Assembly: GCA_959019945.1 (NCBI GenBank)
Contig: CAUEQD010000004.1
Location: 1 to 64,000, forward strand
Source of the DNA: an uncultured Collinsella sp.
GTDB lineage: Bacteria; Actinomycetota; Coriobacteriia; Coriobacteriales; Coriobacteriaceae
DNA: 64,000 bases
Reading direction: 5' to 3'
The notes below the pieces were generated by a model. The model was not told the origin of the DNA. It was given only the letters and a program-made list of their open reading frames with translations, and ran no database searches. Each line of letters begins with the position of its first letter. Within the stretch, counting starts at the first letter, position 1. Positions 7,529 through 15,833 of this stretch are shown here, in pieces. A program made the translations under genes and the position numbers.

Positions 7529-8911
7529 ATGATCATTACTCTGTGTGGTGGCGGATCCACCTTTACCCCCGGCATCGTCAAGTCCATCGCCCTGCGCAAG
7601 GACGAGCTCGACGTTGACGAGATTCGTCTGTACGACATCAACGAGGAGCGCCAGCGCAAGATCGGCGTGCTCGTGGACTGGATTTTGCACGAGGACCTCG
7701 GCCTGGACATCAAGCTCACGGTGACCACCGACAAGGAGACGGCTTTTACCGACGCGAGCTTCGTGTTTGCCCAGATGCGCGTGGGCGGCTACGCCATGCG
7801 CGAGCAGGACGAGAAGATTCCGCTGCGTCACGGCTGCGTGGGTCAGGAGACTTGCGGTTGCGGCGGCCTTGCCTACGGCATGCGCACCATCTTCCCCATG
7901 GTCGAGCTGATCGATGACGTTGAGAAGTACGCCAAGAAGGACTACTGGATTCTCAACTACTCCAACCCCGCCGCCATCGTCTCCGAGGGCTGCCGTGTGC
8001 TGCGCCCGAACGCTCGCATCATCAACATCTGCGACATGCCGATCGCGATCATCGACGTGGTTTGCGCCGCGCTCGATATCGACAAGAAGGATGTTGAGTA
8101 CGATTACTTTGGCCTCAACCACTTTGGTTGGTTTACCTCGATCCGTCACAAGGGCGAGGAGGTCCTGCCCCAGCTGCGCGAGTACATCAAGGAGCATGAG
8201 ATTCTGCTGCCCGATTCGTACCTCAAGGGCATGGGCTCGCTCATGGCAAAGAAGCCCGAGGAGGCCACCGACGAGCACCCCGAGCAGAACCGCCACACCA
8301 AGGGCAGCTGGTACTACGTCTGGAAGGGCGAGTACGAGATCATGGAGTGCTTCCCGGAGTACCTGCCCAACACGTATCTGAACTACTACCTGCAGCAGAA
8401 GGAGTTCGTCGAGCACTCCAACCCCGAGCGCACCCGTGCTAACGAGGTTGAGGAGACGCGTGAGAAGAACCTCTTCGACGGTATCGATCACTACGAGAAG
8501 ACGGGCGAGATCGACGAGAGCACGTTCTATGCGGGCAGCCACGGCGACTGGATTGCCGATCTGGCCATCGCGCTGAAGAACGACACCAAGCAGCGCTTCC
8601 TGGTCATTTGCGAGAACAAGGGCGCTATCCCCAACATGCCCTACGACGCCATGGTCGAGCTGCCTGCCTACATTGGCAAGAACGGCCCCGAGGTCATCAG
8701 CCGCGACAACATCCCGCTGTTCCAGCAGGGCCTCATGATGCAGCAGCTGAACTCTGAGAAGCTTGTGGTCGAGGCCACGATCGAGGGTTCGTACGAGAAG
8801 GCGCTCAAGGCCTTTACGCTCAACAAGACCGTGCCTTCGATGAACGTCGCCAAGGAAGTTCTCGACGACATGATCGAGGCCAACAAGGGTTACTGGCCCG
8901 AGCTTAAGTAA
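7529..8911 (+). CDS. glvA: GH4 6-phospho-alpha-glucosidase
   Basis: A 460-residue NAD- and Mn-dependent hydrolase of glycoside hydrolase family 4 that splits 6-phospho-alpha-glucosides delivered by the PTS. It has an N-terminal dinucleotide-binding loop CGGGSTFTPG, NYSNPAAI, the metal-binding CDMP motif near residue 171, and GLNHFGW with the metal-binding His near residue 200. Within GH4, CDMP is the signature of alpha-specific 6-phosphoglucosidases, whereas beta enzymes carry CN[VI]P-type motifs. Length matches the family. It is the last gene of the operon; a strong terminator follows. Codon usage is strongly biased, as in highly expressed genes. Confidence 0.94.
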   Translation: MIITLCGGGSTFTPGIVKSIALRKDELDVDEIRLYDINEERQRKIGVLVDWILHEDLGLDIKLTVTTDKETAFTDASFVFAQMRVGGYAMREQDEKIPLRHGCVGQETCGCGGLAYGMRTIFPMVELIDDVEKYAKKDYWILNYSNPAAIVSEGCRVLRPNARIINICDMPIAIIDVVCAALDIDKKDVEYDYFGLNHFGWFTSIRHKGEEVLPQLREYIKEHEILLPDSYLKGMGSLMAKKPEEATDEHPEQNRHTKGSWYYVWKGEYEIMECFPEYLPNTYLNYYLQQKEFVEHSNPERTRANEVEETREKNLFDGIDHYEKTGEIDESTFYAGSHGDWIADLAIALKNDTKQRFLVICENKGAIPNMPYDAMVELPAYIGKNGPEVISRDNIPLFQQGLMMQQLNSEKLVVEATIEGSYEKALKAFTLNKTVPSMNVAKEVLDDMIEANKGYWPELK

Positions 8912-8943
8912 TGGTGGCAGCGCCGCTGGCCACATAACTTGAA

Positions 8944-8990
8944 CAATGCCCCGTCCGCGTGTTGTACGCGGGCGGGGCATTGTCATTTGG
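8944..8990 (+). terminator. Terminator of the alpha-glucoside operon
   Basis: A 16-bp stem, CAATGCCCCGTCCGCG (8944-8959) with CGCGGGCGGGGCATTG (8967-8982), contains one G-T pair and has a 7-base loop. A short T-rich stretch follows. Confidence 0.85.
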
Positions 8991-9255
8991 TGCAAGGGAA
9001 CGTTCCCAAGTGCCGCATTCTGGCCGGCAAGTCGCCAATGTTGAGAAAAGGGGCCCCTCTCTTTTGGCCATTGTGGGTAATGCGTTTTATCAAATATGGC
9101 GTTAATCTGCGGTAAAAATTTTTATCACCGTTGATGGCCGCATTTCATGCCGCCTGCCGAACTGCGTGGAGGCCTAACAACTTTATAGGTCAGTGTTGTG
9201 CGTGTAGCAATTTCGCCCGGCCTCGCCTCCGGGCTGCCGCATGAGAGGGGATCTT
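8991..9255. other. Upstream region of the hydrogenase operon
   Basis: I see no gene. A near-symmetric AT-rich sequence, CGGTAAAAATTTTTATCACCG, lies at about 9110-9130 and could be a regulator site. A short hairpin, GCCCGG...CCGGGC, sits just before the start region at about 9219-9235. No confident promoter was identified. Confidence 0.3.
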
Positions 9256-11088
9256 ATGGCACGACTGCACGTAATGGAACGCAGCCACGCTCAGGCCGTC
9301 ATGGACGACCTGCACGATGCGCTCGGACGCCGTCTGGCGGTGAGTTCGCTCGCCCCGTGTCCCGTTGAGTTTACGGCGGCGCTCGTCAACCTGTGCTCCA
9401 CCCAGAGCTGCGGCAAGTGCACGCCCTGCCGTGTGGGCCTGAGCGCGCTGAGCGACCTGCTTGCCGATGTGCTCGAAGGGCGCGCCGATGAGTCTACGCT
9501 CAACCTGATTGAGCGCACGGCCCGCACCATCTACCTTTCGAGCGACTGCGCCATCGGCTACGAAGCTGGCGCCATGGCACTCACGGCTATTCGCGGCTTT
9601 CGCGACGATTTTGAGCACCACATCCGCGAGCACTCCTGCGGCTTTGACCGCGAGGCTCGCGTCCCGTGTGTCTCGGGCTGCCCGGCGCATGTCGACATCC
9701 CCGGGTACATCTCGCTCGTCGAGGCAGGCCGTTATGCCGACGCCGTCAAGGTCATCCGCAAGAACAACCCGCTACCGCTCGTCTGTGGCCTGGTGTGCGA
9801 GCATCCCTGCGAGATGCATTGCCGCCGTGGCATGGTCGACGACCCCATGAACATCCTTGCCCTTAAGCGTTTTGCCGTTGAGCACAGTGACCTCAACGAC
9901 CACAAGCCGCATGTAGTGGACAACACCGGCAAGCGCGTCGCCGTGATCGGCGGCGGCCCGGCCGGCCTTTCCTGTGCCTACTACCTGGCCGTGATGGGCC
10001 ACAAGGTGACCATTTTTGAGCAGCGCCACCACCTGGGCGGCATGCTGCGCTACGGCATCCCCAGCTATCGTCTGCCGCGCGAGCGCCTGCAGGCCGAGAT
10101 CGACTGGATCTTGAGCGCCGGCATCGACGTTGAGCTCGATCACTCCGTCAACGGCGAGGAGCTTGCCCGCCTGCGCGACGAGTTCGATGCCGTCTACCTG
10201 GCCATCGGTGCCCACAGCGATAAGAAGCTCGGTCTTCCGGGCGAAGAGGCTCCCGGCGTGGAGTCGGCCGTCAAGATGCTGCGTGCCATCGGCGACGACG
10301 AGCTGCCCGACCTGAGCGGCCAGCGCGTGTGCGTCATCGGCGGCGGCAACGTGGCCATGGACGTGGCGCGCTCCGCCGTGCGCTGCGGCGCCGAAAAGGT
10401 GAGCATCGTCTACCGTCGTCGCATCTGCGATATGACGGCTCAGGACGCCGAGATTGCCGGCGCCCAGGCTGAGGGTTGCGAGGTTCTGGAGCTTACGGCG
10501 CCGCTCGCCATCGAGACGGGCGAAGATGGTCGCGTGAGCGGCCTGCGCGTGCAACCGCAGATTATCGGCGAGCCCCGTCGCGGTCGTCCGGCTCCGCGTG
10601 CCGCCGCCACGCCCGAGCGCGTCATCCCCTGCGAGCGCGTGTTCGTCGCCATTGGGCAGGACATCGATTCCAAGCCGTTTGAGGAGATGGGTATTGCCTG
10701 CAAGTGGGGCTGTATCGTTACCGATTCGGACGGCGCCGTGCCTAACTTCGATGGCCTCTTTAGCGGCGGCGACTGCCAGACCGGCCCCGCCACCGTCATC
10801 CGCGCCATCAATGCCGGCCGCGTGGCTTCGGCAAACATCGACCGCTACCTGGGCTTCGACCACAAGATTAAGCTCGACGTGGAGCTGCCGACCGTGCAAT
10901 TTAAGGGCAAGCACGAGTGCGGCCGCTGCGAGCTGGGCGAGCGCGAGGCCGGCGAGCGCATTCACGATTGGAATCTGGTCGAACAGGGCCTTACCGAGGA
11001 GGAGGCACGCCAAGAGGCGAGTCGCTGCCTGCGTTGCGACCACTTTGGCTTTGGTGCGTTCCGCGGAGGGAGGAACCTGGAATGGTAG
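9256..11088 (+). CDS. GltD/NfnB-like FAD oxidoreductase with NuoF-type 4Fe-4S domain (hydrogenase partner)
   Basis: A 610-residue cytosolic flavoprotein. Residues about 40-130 resemble the C-terminal iron-sulfur domain of NuoF (SCGKCTPCRVG, later DCAIGYEAGA) but have no FMN domain. Then comes a Fer4_20-type cluster domain (PCVSGCPAHVDIPGY and CGLVCEHPCEMHCRRG), and two dinucleotide-binding regions with GGGPAGLSCAYYLA (FAD) and GGGNVAMDVARSAVRCG (NAD(P)H). The C-terminus adds a Cys-rich segment (CGRCELGE, CLRCDH). The ATG at 9256 has GAGAGGGG about 5 bases upstream. The stop overlaps the hydrogenase start by 7 bases, so it probably carries electrons between NAD(P)H and HydA. Bifurcation, as in NfnAB, is possible but not shown. 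Confidence 0.88.
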   Translation: MARLHVMERSHAQAVMDDLHDALGRRLAVSSLAPCPVEFTAALVNLCSTQSCGKCTPCRVGLSALSDLLADVLEGRADESTLNLIERTARTIYLSSDCAIGYEAGAMALTAIRGFRDDFEHHIREHSCGFDREARVPCVSGCPAHVDIPGYISLVEAGRYADAVKVIRKNNPLPLVCGLVCEHPCEMHCRRGMVDDPMNILALKRFAVEHSDLNDHKPHVVDNTGKRVAVIGGGPAGLSCAYYLAVMGHKVTIFEQRHHLGGMLRYGIPSYRLPRERLQAEIDWILSAGIDVELDHSVNGEELARLRDEFDAVYLAIGAHSDKKLGLPGEEAPGVESAVKMLRAIGDDELPDLSGQRVCVIGGGNVAMDVARSAVRCGAEKVSIVYRRRICDMTAQDAEIAGAQAEGCEVLELTAPLAIETGEDGRVSGLRVQPQIIGEPRRGRPAPRAAATPERVIPCERVFVAIGQDIDSKPFEEMGIACKWGCIVTDSDGAVPNFDGLFSGGDCQTGPATVIRAINAGRVASANIDRYLGFDHKIKLDVELPTVQFKGKHECGRCELGEREAGERIHDWNLVEQGLTEEEARQEASRCLRCDHFGFGAFRGGRNLEW

Positions 11089-12893
11089 AGCTCAACAAAA
11101 CCACCGTAAGCGACAACACCGAAAGCGGAGCACTCAACATGGTCAAGCTCACTATCGATAATTGCGAGGTCGTGGTGCCCGAGCACACCACGATCCTGGA
11201 TGCGGCCAAGTCTGTCGGCATCCAGATTCCCACCCTGTGCTACCTGCGCGATCTAAACGAGATCGGCGGTTGCCGCGTGTGCGTGGTCGAGGTTGAGGGC
11301 TGCGATCAGCTGGTCGCAGCCTGCAACAACTACGTGCTCGACGGCATGGTGGTCCACACCAACAGCCCCAAGGCCCGCGAGGCCCGTCGCACCAACGTGC
11401 AGCTGCTGCTGTCCCAGCACGATTCGCGGTGCACGAGCTGCGTGCGCAGCGGCAACTGCAACCTGCAGACCATCGCCAACGACCTGGGCATCTTCTATCT
11501 GCCGTACGAGCAGCACCTGGCGGGCGAGGGCTGGGATTTCGATTTTCCCATCATCCGCGAAAACGACAAGTGCATTAAATGCATGCGCTGCATCAAGGTG
11601 TGCGAGAGCGTGCAGGGCCTAGGGATTTGGGACCTGACCAACCGCGCCACGCATACCGCCGTGGGTACCCGCGGGCGCGCGCCGATTGGCAAGACCGATT
11701 GCGTCGCGTGCGGCCAGTGCATCACGCATTGCCCGACGGGCGCACTGCGCGAGCGCGACGATACCGAGACCGTGTTCGACGCGCTCGCTAATCCCGACAA
11801 GATCGTGCTGGTGCAGATCGCGCCTGCCGTGCGCAGCGCCTGGGGCGAGGAACTCGGCATTCCGCGCGAGGAGGCCACCGTTGAGCGCCTGGCTTGCGCG
11901 CTGCGTCGCGTTGGCTTTGAGTACGTGTTCGACACCGATTTCTCGGCCGATCTCACCATTATGGAGGAGGGCTCCGAGCTGCTCGAGCGCTTGGGCGCCG
12001 CCGCCAAGGGCGAGGGTGACAGCCGCGGCTGGCCCATGTTTACGAGCTGCTGCCCGGGTTGGGTGCGCTTTGTGAAGGCGCGCTATCCGGAGTTTGTCGA
12101 CAGCCTGTCCACGTCCAAGTCGCCGCAGCAGATGTTTGGCGCCATCGCCAAGACCTACTACGCCAAGGTGCTGGGCGTGGAGCCCGAGCGTCTGTTTGTG
12201 GTGTCCGTGATGCCGTGCACGGCCAAGAAGGCCGAGTGCGCGCTGCCGAGCATGGTGGGCGAGGACGGCACGCCCGATGTGGACGTTGCGCTGACGGTGC
12301 GCGAGACGGTGCGCATGATCCGCGCGAGCCACGTGAGCGTCGACACGCTGGTTGAGGAGCCGCTCGACACGCCGCTGGGCTTTGGCACGGGCGCGGGTGT
12401 GATCTTTGGCGCCACGGGCGGCGTGATGGAGGCTGCCGTGCGCTCGGCCTATTACCTGGTGACGGGCAAGAACCCCGACGCCGACTTCTTTACCGATGTG
12501 CGCGGCCTGGACGGCTGGAAGGAGGCCGTGGCCGGTATCGATGGCACCAAGGTGCGCGTCGCCGTGGCGCACGGGCTAGGCAACGCCGCCCGTCTGCTCG
12601 ACGCGATTCGCGACGGCCGCGTGAGCTATGACTTCGTTGAGGTCATGGCATGCCCGGGCGGCTGCGTCGGTGGCGGCGGTCAGCCCATCCACGACGGCTG
12701 CGAGCTGGCAGCCGAGCGCGGTCAGGTGCTGTGGGGTCTGGATGCCGCTGCGGACATTCGCTTCTCGCACGAGAATCCCGATGTCCAGGCGTGCTACCGC
12801 GAGTTCTTGGGCGAGCCGCTCTCGCCGCTGGCCGAGGAGCTGCTGCATACCGACCATCACGCATGGACGATGCCTAACGAGGGGACGTGCTAG
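11082..12893 (+). CDS. hydA: Group A [FeFe]-hydrogenase
   Basis: A 603-residue enzyme for reversible H2 production. From the N-terminus: a 2Fe-2S plant-type domain (CYLRDLNEIGGCRVC), a NuoG-like His/Cys3 4Fe-4S motif (HDSRCTSCVRSGNC), and two 4Fe-4S motifs (CIKCMRCIKVC, CVACGQCITHCP). The H-cluster domain shows all three signatures: TSCCPGW, MPCTAKKAE and MACPGGCVGGGGQP. ATG 11082 has a strong GGAGGGAGG site and overlaps the previous stop; ATG 11139 (MVKLTIDNCEV) is an alternative start closer to the conserved fold. Maturation genes hydEFG are not in the window. The ABC genes directly downstream are probably co-transcribed. Confidence 0.95.
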   Translation: MVELNKTTVSDNTESGALNMVKLTIDNCEVVVPEHTTILDAAKSVGIQIPTLCYLRDLNEIGGCRVCVVEVEGCDQLVAACNNYVLDGMVVHTNSPKAREARRTNVQLLLSQHDSRCTSCVRSGNCNLQTIANDLGIFYLPYEQHLAGEGWDFDFPIIRENDKCIKCMRCIKVCESVQGLGIWDLTNRATHTAVGTRGRAPIGKTDCVACGQCITHCPTGALRERDDTETVFDALANPDKIVLVQIAPAVRSAWGEELGIPREEATVERLACALRRVGFEYVFDTDFSADLTIMEEGSELLERLGAAAKGEGDSRGWPMFTSCCPGWVRFVKARYPEFVDSLSTSKSPQQMFGAIAKTYYAKVLGVEPERLFVVSVMPCTAKKAECALPSMVGEDGTPDVDVALTVRETVRMIRASHVSVDTLVEEPLDTPLGFGTGAGVIFGATGGVMEAAVRSAYYLVTGKNPDADFFTDVRGLDGWKEAVAGIDGTKVRVAVAHGLGNAARLLDAIRDGRVSYDFVEVMACPGGCVGGGGQPIHDGCELAAERGQVLWGLDAAADIRFSHENPDVQACYREFLGEPLSPLAEELLHTDHHAWTMPNEGTC

Positions 12894-12895
12894 CG

Positions 12896-13954
12896 ATGCG
12901 CGCGTTTGATTTTGAGATGTCGCGCCGGGGGTTTGCCTCGGCGCTCGCCGCGGGCGCCCTGTCGCTTGCGCTCGCGGGCTGTGGCGGCGGGGCTGCCGGT
13001 ACCGGGTCCGCCGCGGGCTCGGCTGCCGGGTCTGCTGCTGACGGTGCCGCTGCCGAGCCGGTTGAGGTGCACGTCGCCTCGCTCAAGGGTCCGACGTCGA
13101 TGGGTCTGGTGCAGTTTATGGACCGGGCGGCCGATGGTGAGACGGACAACGAGTTCGACTTTGCGATCAGCACTGCAGCCGATGAGATCGTGCCCAAGGT
13201 GATTCAGGGCGATGTCGATATCGCCCTGGTGCCTGCCAACGTGGCGAGCGTGCTCTACAACAAGACCGAGGGTGCGGTGCAGGTCATCGACATCAACACG
13301 CTGGGCGTGCTGAACGTTGTGACGGGCGACGCGAGTGTGGCCTCGTTTGGCGATCTGGCGGGCCATATCGTCTATATGACGGGCAAGGGCACCACGCCGG
13401 AGTACGTCATGAACTACCTGCTGGAGCGCGCAGGCCTGACCGGCCAGGTGACGCTCGAGTTTAAGAGCGAGCCCACCGAGGTGCTGTCGGCCCTGCTTGC
13501 CGACCCGTCCGCCGTGGGCGTGCTGCCGGAGCCGTTCAAGACCGCTGCCATCGCCAAGAGCGAAGGCAGGCTGTCGGCTCCGGTAAGCCTGACCGATGTG
13601 TGGGACGAGTTGGCAGGTGACACGGGTTCGCGCCTGCTGACGGGCGTGACCGTGGTGCGCCGCGCGTTTGCCGAGGAACATCCCGAGGCTGTGGCGGAGT
13701 TCTTGAGCTGCCATGCGGCGAGCGTTAAGGCTGTCAATGCGGCGCCGGCAGACTGGGCGCAGGCCGTGGTCGATGCCGGCATCGTGGACAACGCCAAGAT
13801 CGCCGAGAAGGCGATTCCCGGGTGCATGCTCGTGTGCCAGACGGGCAAGGATATGAAGGCGGCACTTAGTGGGTATCTGCAGGTGCTGTCCGACGCGGAC
13901 GCGAGCGCCGTGGGTGGCAAACTTCCGGCTGACGATTTCTACTACATGGAGTAG
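12896..13954 (+). CDS. ABC transporter solute-binding lipoprotein (NitT/TauT-like)
   Basis: A 352-residue lipoprotein. The N-terminus has MSRRGF followed by a hydrophobic stretch and the lipobox LALAGC, so it is exported, possibly by Tat, and lipid-anchored outside the membrane. The mature part resembles the NMT1/SsuA class of binding proteins (IQGDVDIALVPANVASVLYN, GLTGQVTLEFKSEPTEVLSALL). The ligand is unknown. ATG 12896 follows GAGGGGACG and lies 2 bases after the hydA stop; the permease-ATPase gene starts 3 bases after this gene. Tight spacing makes one transcript with the hydrogenase likely, which is unusual for this transporter class. Confidence 0.85.
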   Translation: MRAFDFEMSRRGFASALAAGALSLALAGCGGGAAGTGSAAGSAAGSAADGAAAEPVEVHVASLKGPTSMGLVQFMDRAADGETDNEFDFAISTAADEIVPKVIQGDVDIALVPANVASVLYNKTEGAVQVIDINTLGVLNVVTGDASVASFGDLAGHIVYMTGKGTTPEYVMNYLLERAGLTGQVTLEFKSEPTEVLSALLADPSAVGVLPEPFKTAAIAKSEGRLSAPVSLTDVWDELAGDTGSRLLTGVTVVRRAFAEEHPEAVAEFLSCHAASVKAVNAAPADWAQAVVDAGIVDNAKIAEKAIPGCMLVCQTGKDMKAALSGYLQVLSDADASAVGGKLPADDFYYME

Positions 13955-13957
13955 CCC

Positions 13958-15334
13958 GTGCGTGCGTTTGCTCGACAAATGACAGAGCGTATGAAGGCGG
14001 TGGCGGCAGCAGGTGCCGTCGCCGCCTTTTGGCTTGCCGTGTGGGTCTTCGCGGCGGTGCTGGTGGCGCAGCCACTGATCTTGCCGGGGCCGGGTGCTGT
14101 TGCCTTGGCGCTGCTGCGCCTGGTGTGCGATGGCGGTACCTGGGCGATTTTGGTGGGCTCGGGCGCGCGGATACTGGGCGGGCTGGCGCTTGCCGCGGTG
14201 TGTGGTGGCGTGCTTGCCGGGATTTCGTCACGGTTGCGGGCGTTTGCGCGCCTGGTGGCTCCGGCACTTTCGTTTGTTAAGGCGACGCCGGTTGCCTGCG
14301 TGGTGGTCCTGCTGCTTATTTGGTTGGGATCGGCGCGCGTGAGCATCGCCGCGGTCTTTTTGATGGCGCTGCCGGGCGTGTATTTTTCGCTGGCCGAGGG
14401 CTTGGCACAGGTGAATAAACCGCTGGAGCAGATGTTCCGTCTGCATGGCGTGCGCGGCTGGCGCCTGTTTTGCGCCCATACCTGGCGCGAAGTCCTGCCG
14501 TTTGTGCTTTCGTGCGCCCGCGCCGTGATCGGCATGAGCTGGAAGGCCGGCGTGGCAGCCGAGCTGATCGGCATGGCGGTGGGCACCGTGGGCGAGCGCA
14601 TCTATCAGGCAAAGCTTTTGATTGAGACGGCTGATTTGCTGGCGTGGACCGTGCTGGTCGTTGCCGCCTCGTGGGCGTGTGAGCGCGTGCTGGTGTGGCT
14701 GCTGCGGGTTTCGGGACCCGTGGCGTGGCGCGCGGCCGTGCGGGCGCATGGGCATGGACTGCGCGGGCGTGCGGGGGCTGCGAGCGATGACGCCGCAGCG
14801 GAGCTTGCGCTTGCCGTGGGCGATCGTGCGCCCTGGGCGCCGGCGCTGGATGGTCTGGTGCTCAACGTGCCTGCGGGTGGGCGTATCTGCGTGATGGGCG
14901 CTTCGGGCATGGGCAAGTCGACGCTGCTTTCGTTGGCAGCGGGGGAGTGCGCGCCGTGCTCGATGGTGTTTCAGGATGCACGCTTGGTAGAGGGCAGCTC
15001 GGCTTTGGATAACGTGCTGGTGTGTGCCGATGCGCGCGTGGATGCTTCGAACGCTACGACCTTGCTGCGCCGGTTGGTGCCGGGAATCGACGTGCATGTT
15101 CGCGTGGCTGAGCTTTCGGGCGGGCAGCGCCGTCGTGTCGAGATCGCTCGAGCCCTGCTGTGCCCGGGCGGCGCGGTGATTCTTGACGAGCCCTTTACCG
15201 GCCTGGATGCCGCCGCGCGCGATGCGACGACCAAGGTCGTGCTCGGCCTGCTCGACGGCCGCACGCTCTTGCTCGCCACACATGACGTCTCCGACGCTCA
15301 GGCCCTCGATATCTCGGGCATCATCACGCTCTAA
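13958..15334 (+). CDS. ABC transporter permease fused to its ATPase
   Basis: A 458-residue fusion. Residues 1 to about 260 are an SsuC/TauC-like permease with five to six hydrophobic helices and the coupling segment of the binding-protein-dependent family (EGLAQVNKPLEQM to VLPFVLSCAR). Residues about 285-458 are an ATPase with Walker A GASGMGKST, Q-loop VFQDARLVEG, signature LSGGQRRRVEIARALL, Walker B AVILDEPFTGLD and a switch His in LLATHD. In this family the two are normally separate proteins. The ATPase part is short (about 175 residues), lacking some usual C-terminal sequence. The GTG start at 13958 has GGAG upstream. With the preceding lipoprotein it forms a complete importer of unknown substrate. 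Confidence 0.88.
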   Translation: MRAFARQMTERMKAVAAAGAVAAFWLAVWVFAAVLVAQPLILPGPGAVALALLRLVCDGGTWAILVGSGARILGGLALAAVCGGVLAGISSRLRAFARLVAPALSFVKATPVACVVVLLLIWLGSARVSIAAVFLMALPGVYFSLAEGLAQVNKPLEQMFRLHGVRGWRLFCAHTWREVLPFVLSCARAVIGMSWKAGVAAELIGMAVGTVGERIYQAKLLIETADLLAWTVLVVAASWACERVLVWLLRVSGPVAWRAAVRAHGHGLRGRAGAASDDAAAELALAVGDRAPWAPALDGLVLNVPAGGRICVMGASGMGKSTLLSLAAGECAPCSMVFQDARLVEGSSALDNVLVCADARVDASNATTLLRRLVPGIDVHVRVAELSGGQRRRVEIARALLCPGGAVILDEPFTGLDAAARDATTKVVLGLLDGRTLLLATHDVSDAQALDISGIITL

Positions 15335-15354
15335 ATACTAACTCAGCAACAAAA

Positions 15355-15384
15355 TGATTCGTTTTCCTCCGTCCCCATGGGGTC
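15355..15384. repeat. Palindrome family C half-element, left of the antitoxin gene
   Basis: About 30 bases containing CGTTTTCCTCCGTCCCCATG match 15752-15781 with two differences. The matching segment also forms one arm of the full palindrome at 27061-27149. The two half-elements lie in the same orientation on either side of the DinJ-like gene. Confidence 0.65.
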
Positions 15385-15406
15385 GGGTGTGGTATTCTAT
15401 CTGCGG

Positions 15407-15435
15407 GGTAATACTTAGGAATACCAAGTAATACC
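15407..15435. promoter_or_regulatory. Candidate operator of the antitoxin gene
   Basis: GGTAATACTT (15407-15416) and AAGTAATACC (15426-15435) form a 10-base inverted repeat with one mismatch and a 9-base spacer. It is nested in a wider CTGCGG (15401-15406) / CCGCAG (15440-15445) repeat. RelB/DinJ antitoxins usually bind such palindromes ahead of their own gene. Confidence 0.5.
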
Positions 15436-15549
15436 AACGCCGCAGAAACAAACTCCAGATGCGGGCCAATCGGGTTGCCTTCACAGCCCGTCGCCCAGCC
15501 GCGTGGCCCGCATCTATCCGCACTACCGTCGTTTCAAAAAGGAAGCGCC

Positions 15550-15750
15550 ATGGCAGAACACATGACCCCCGTAGTCGCGAAGGTCTTGCCCGAGGAGAAG
15601 GCAGCCTTCGCGGCGGCAACCCAGCTCGTGGGCACCACGCCGTCCAACGCCATCCGCATGTTTATCGCCGCGTTCAATCGCTGCGGCACCTTCCCGTTCG
15701 ACATCTCGCCCAACGGGGCCTTTGGCACTGCGCCCGATTCTCATCAATAA
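15550..15750 (+). CDS. Orphan DinJ/RelB-family antitoxin
   Basis: A 66-residue protein with the DinJ/RelB ribbon-helix-helix pattern: a short DNA-binding strand at the start, then TTPSNAIRMFIAAF and a GTFPFDI segment that in the family contacts the toxin. The ATG at 15550 follows AAAAAGGAAG. No RelE/YafQ-like toxin frame exists in the 83 bases before the next gene or in the 215 bases upstream, so it is either an orphan remnant or acts with a toxin elsewhere. Half-palindromes at 15355-15384 and 15752-15781 frame it, which could reflect insertion or deletion at these repeats. Confidence 0.75.
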   Translation: MAEHMTPVVAKVLPEEKAAFAAATQLVGTTPSNAIRMFIAAFNRCGTFPFDISPNGAFGTAPDSHQ

Positions 15751-15751
15751 G

Positions 15752-15781
15752 TGATCCGTTTTCCTCCGTCCCCATGGGATC
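15752..15781. repeat. Palindrome family C half-element, right of the antitoxin gene
   Basis: TGATCCGTTTTCCTCCGTCC and the following 10 bases repeat the segment at 15355-15384 and match one arm of the complete palindrome at 27061-27149. It begins one base after the antitoxin stop codon. Confidence 0.65.
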
Positions 15782-15833
15782 AGCTCTCTGCCGAGTTGTG
15801 GTAGAACTAGGGAACGGTTTTGAGGAGGTTGGC

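Noticed and set aside
5963..8995. A 1010-codon antisense frame opposite the PTS permease and glucosidase genes
   Set aside because: It spans two well-supported genes and their junction, its translation is low-complexity Val/Leu/His-rich, and strong codon bias on the sense strand explains the lack of stops.
15751..15833. A toxin gene paired with the DinJ-like antitoxin
   Set aside because: The 83 bases before the next gene are mostly repeat and contain no reading frame of useful length on either strand.
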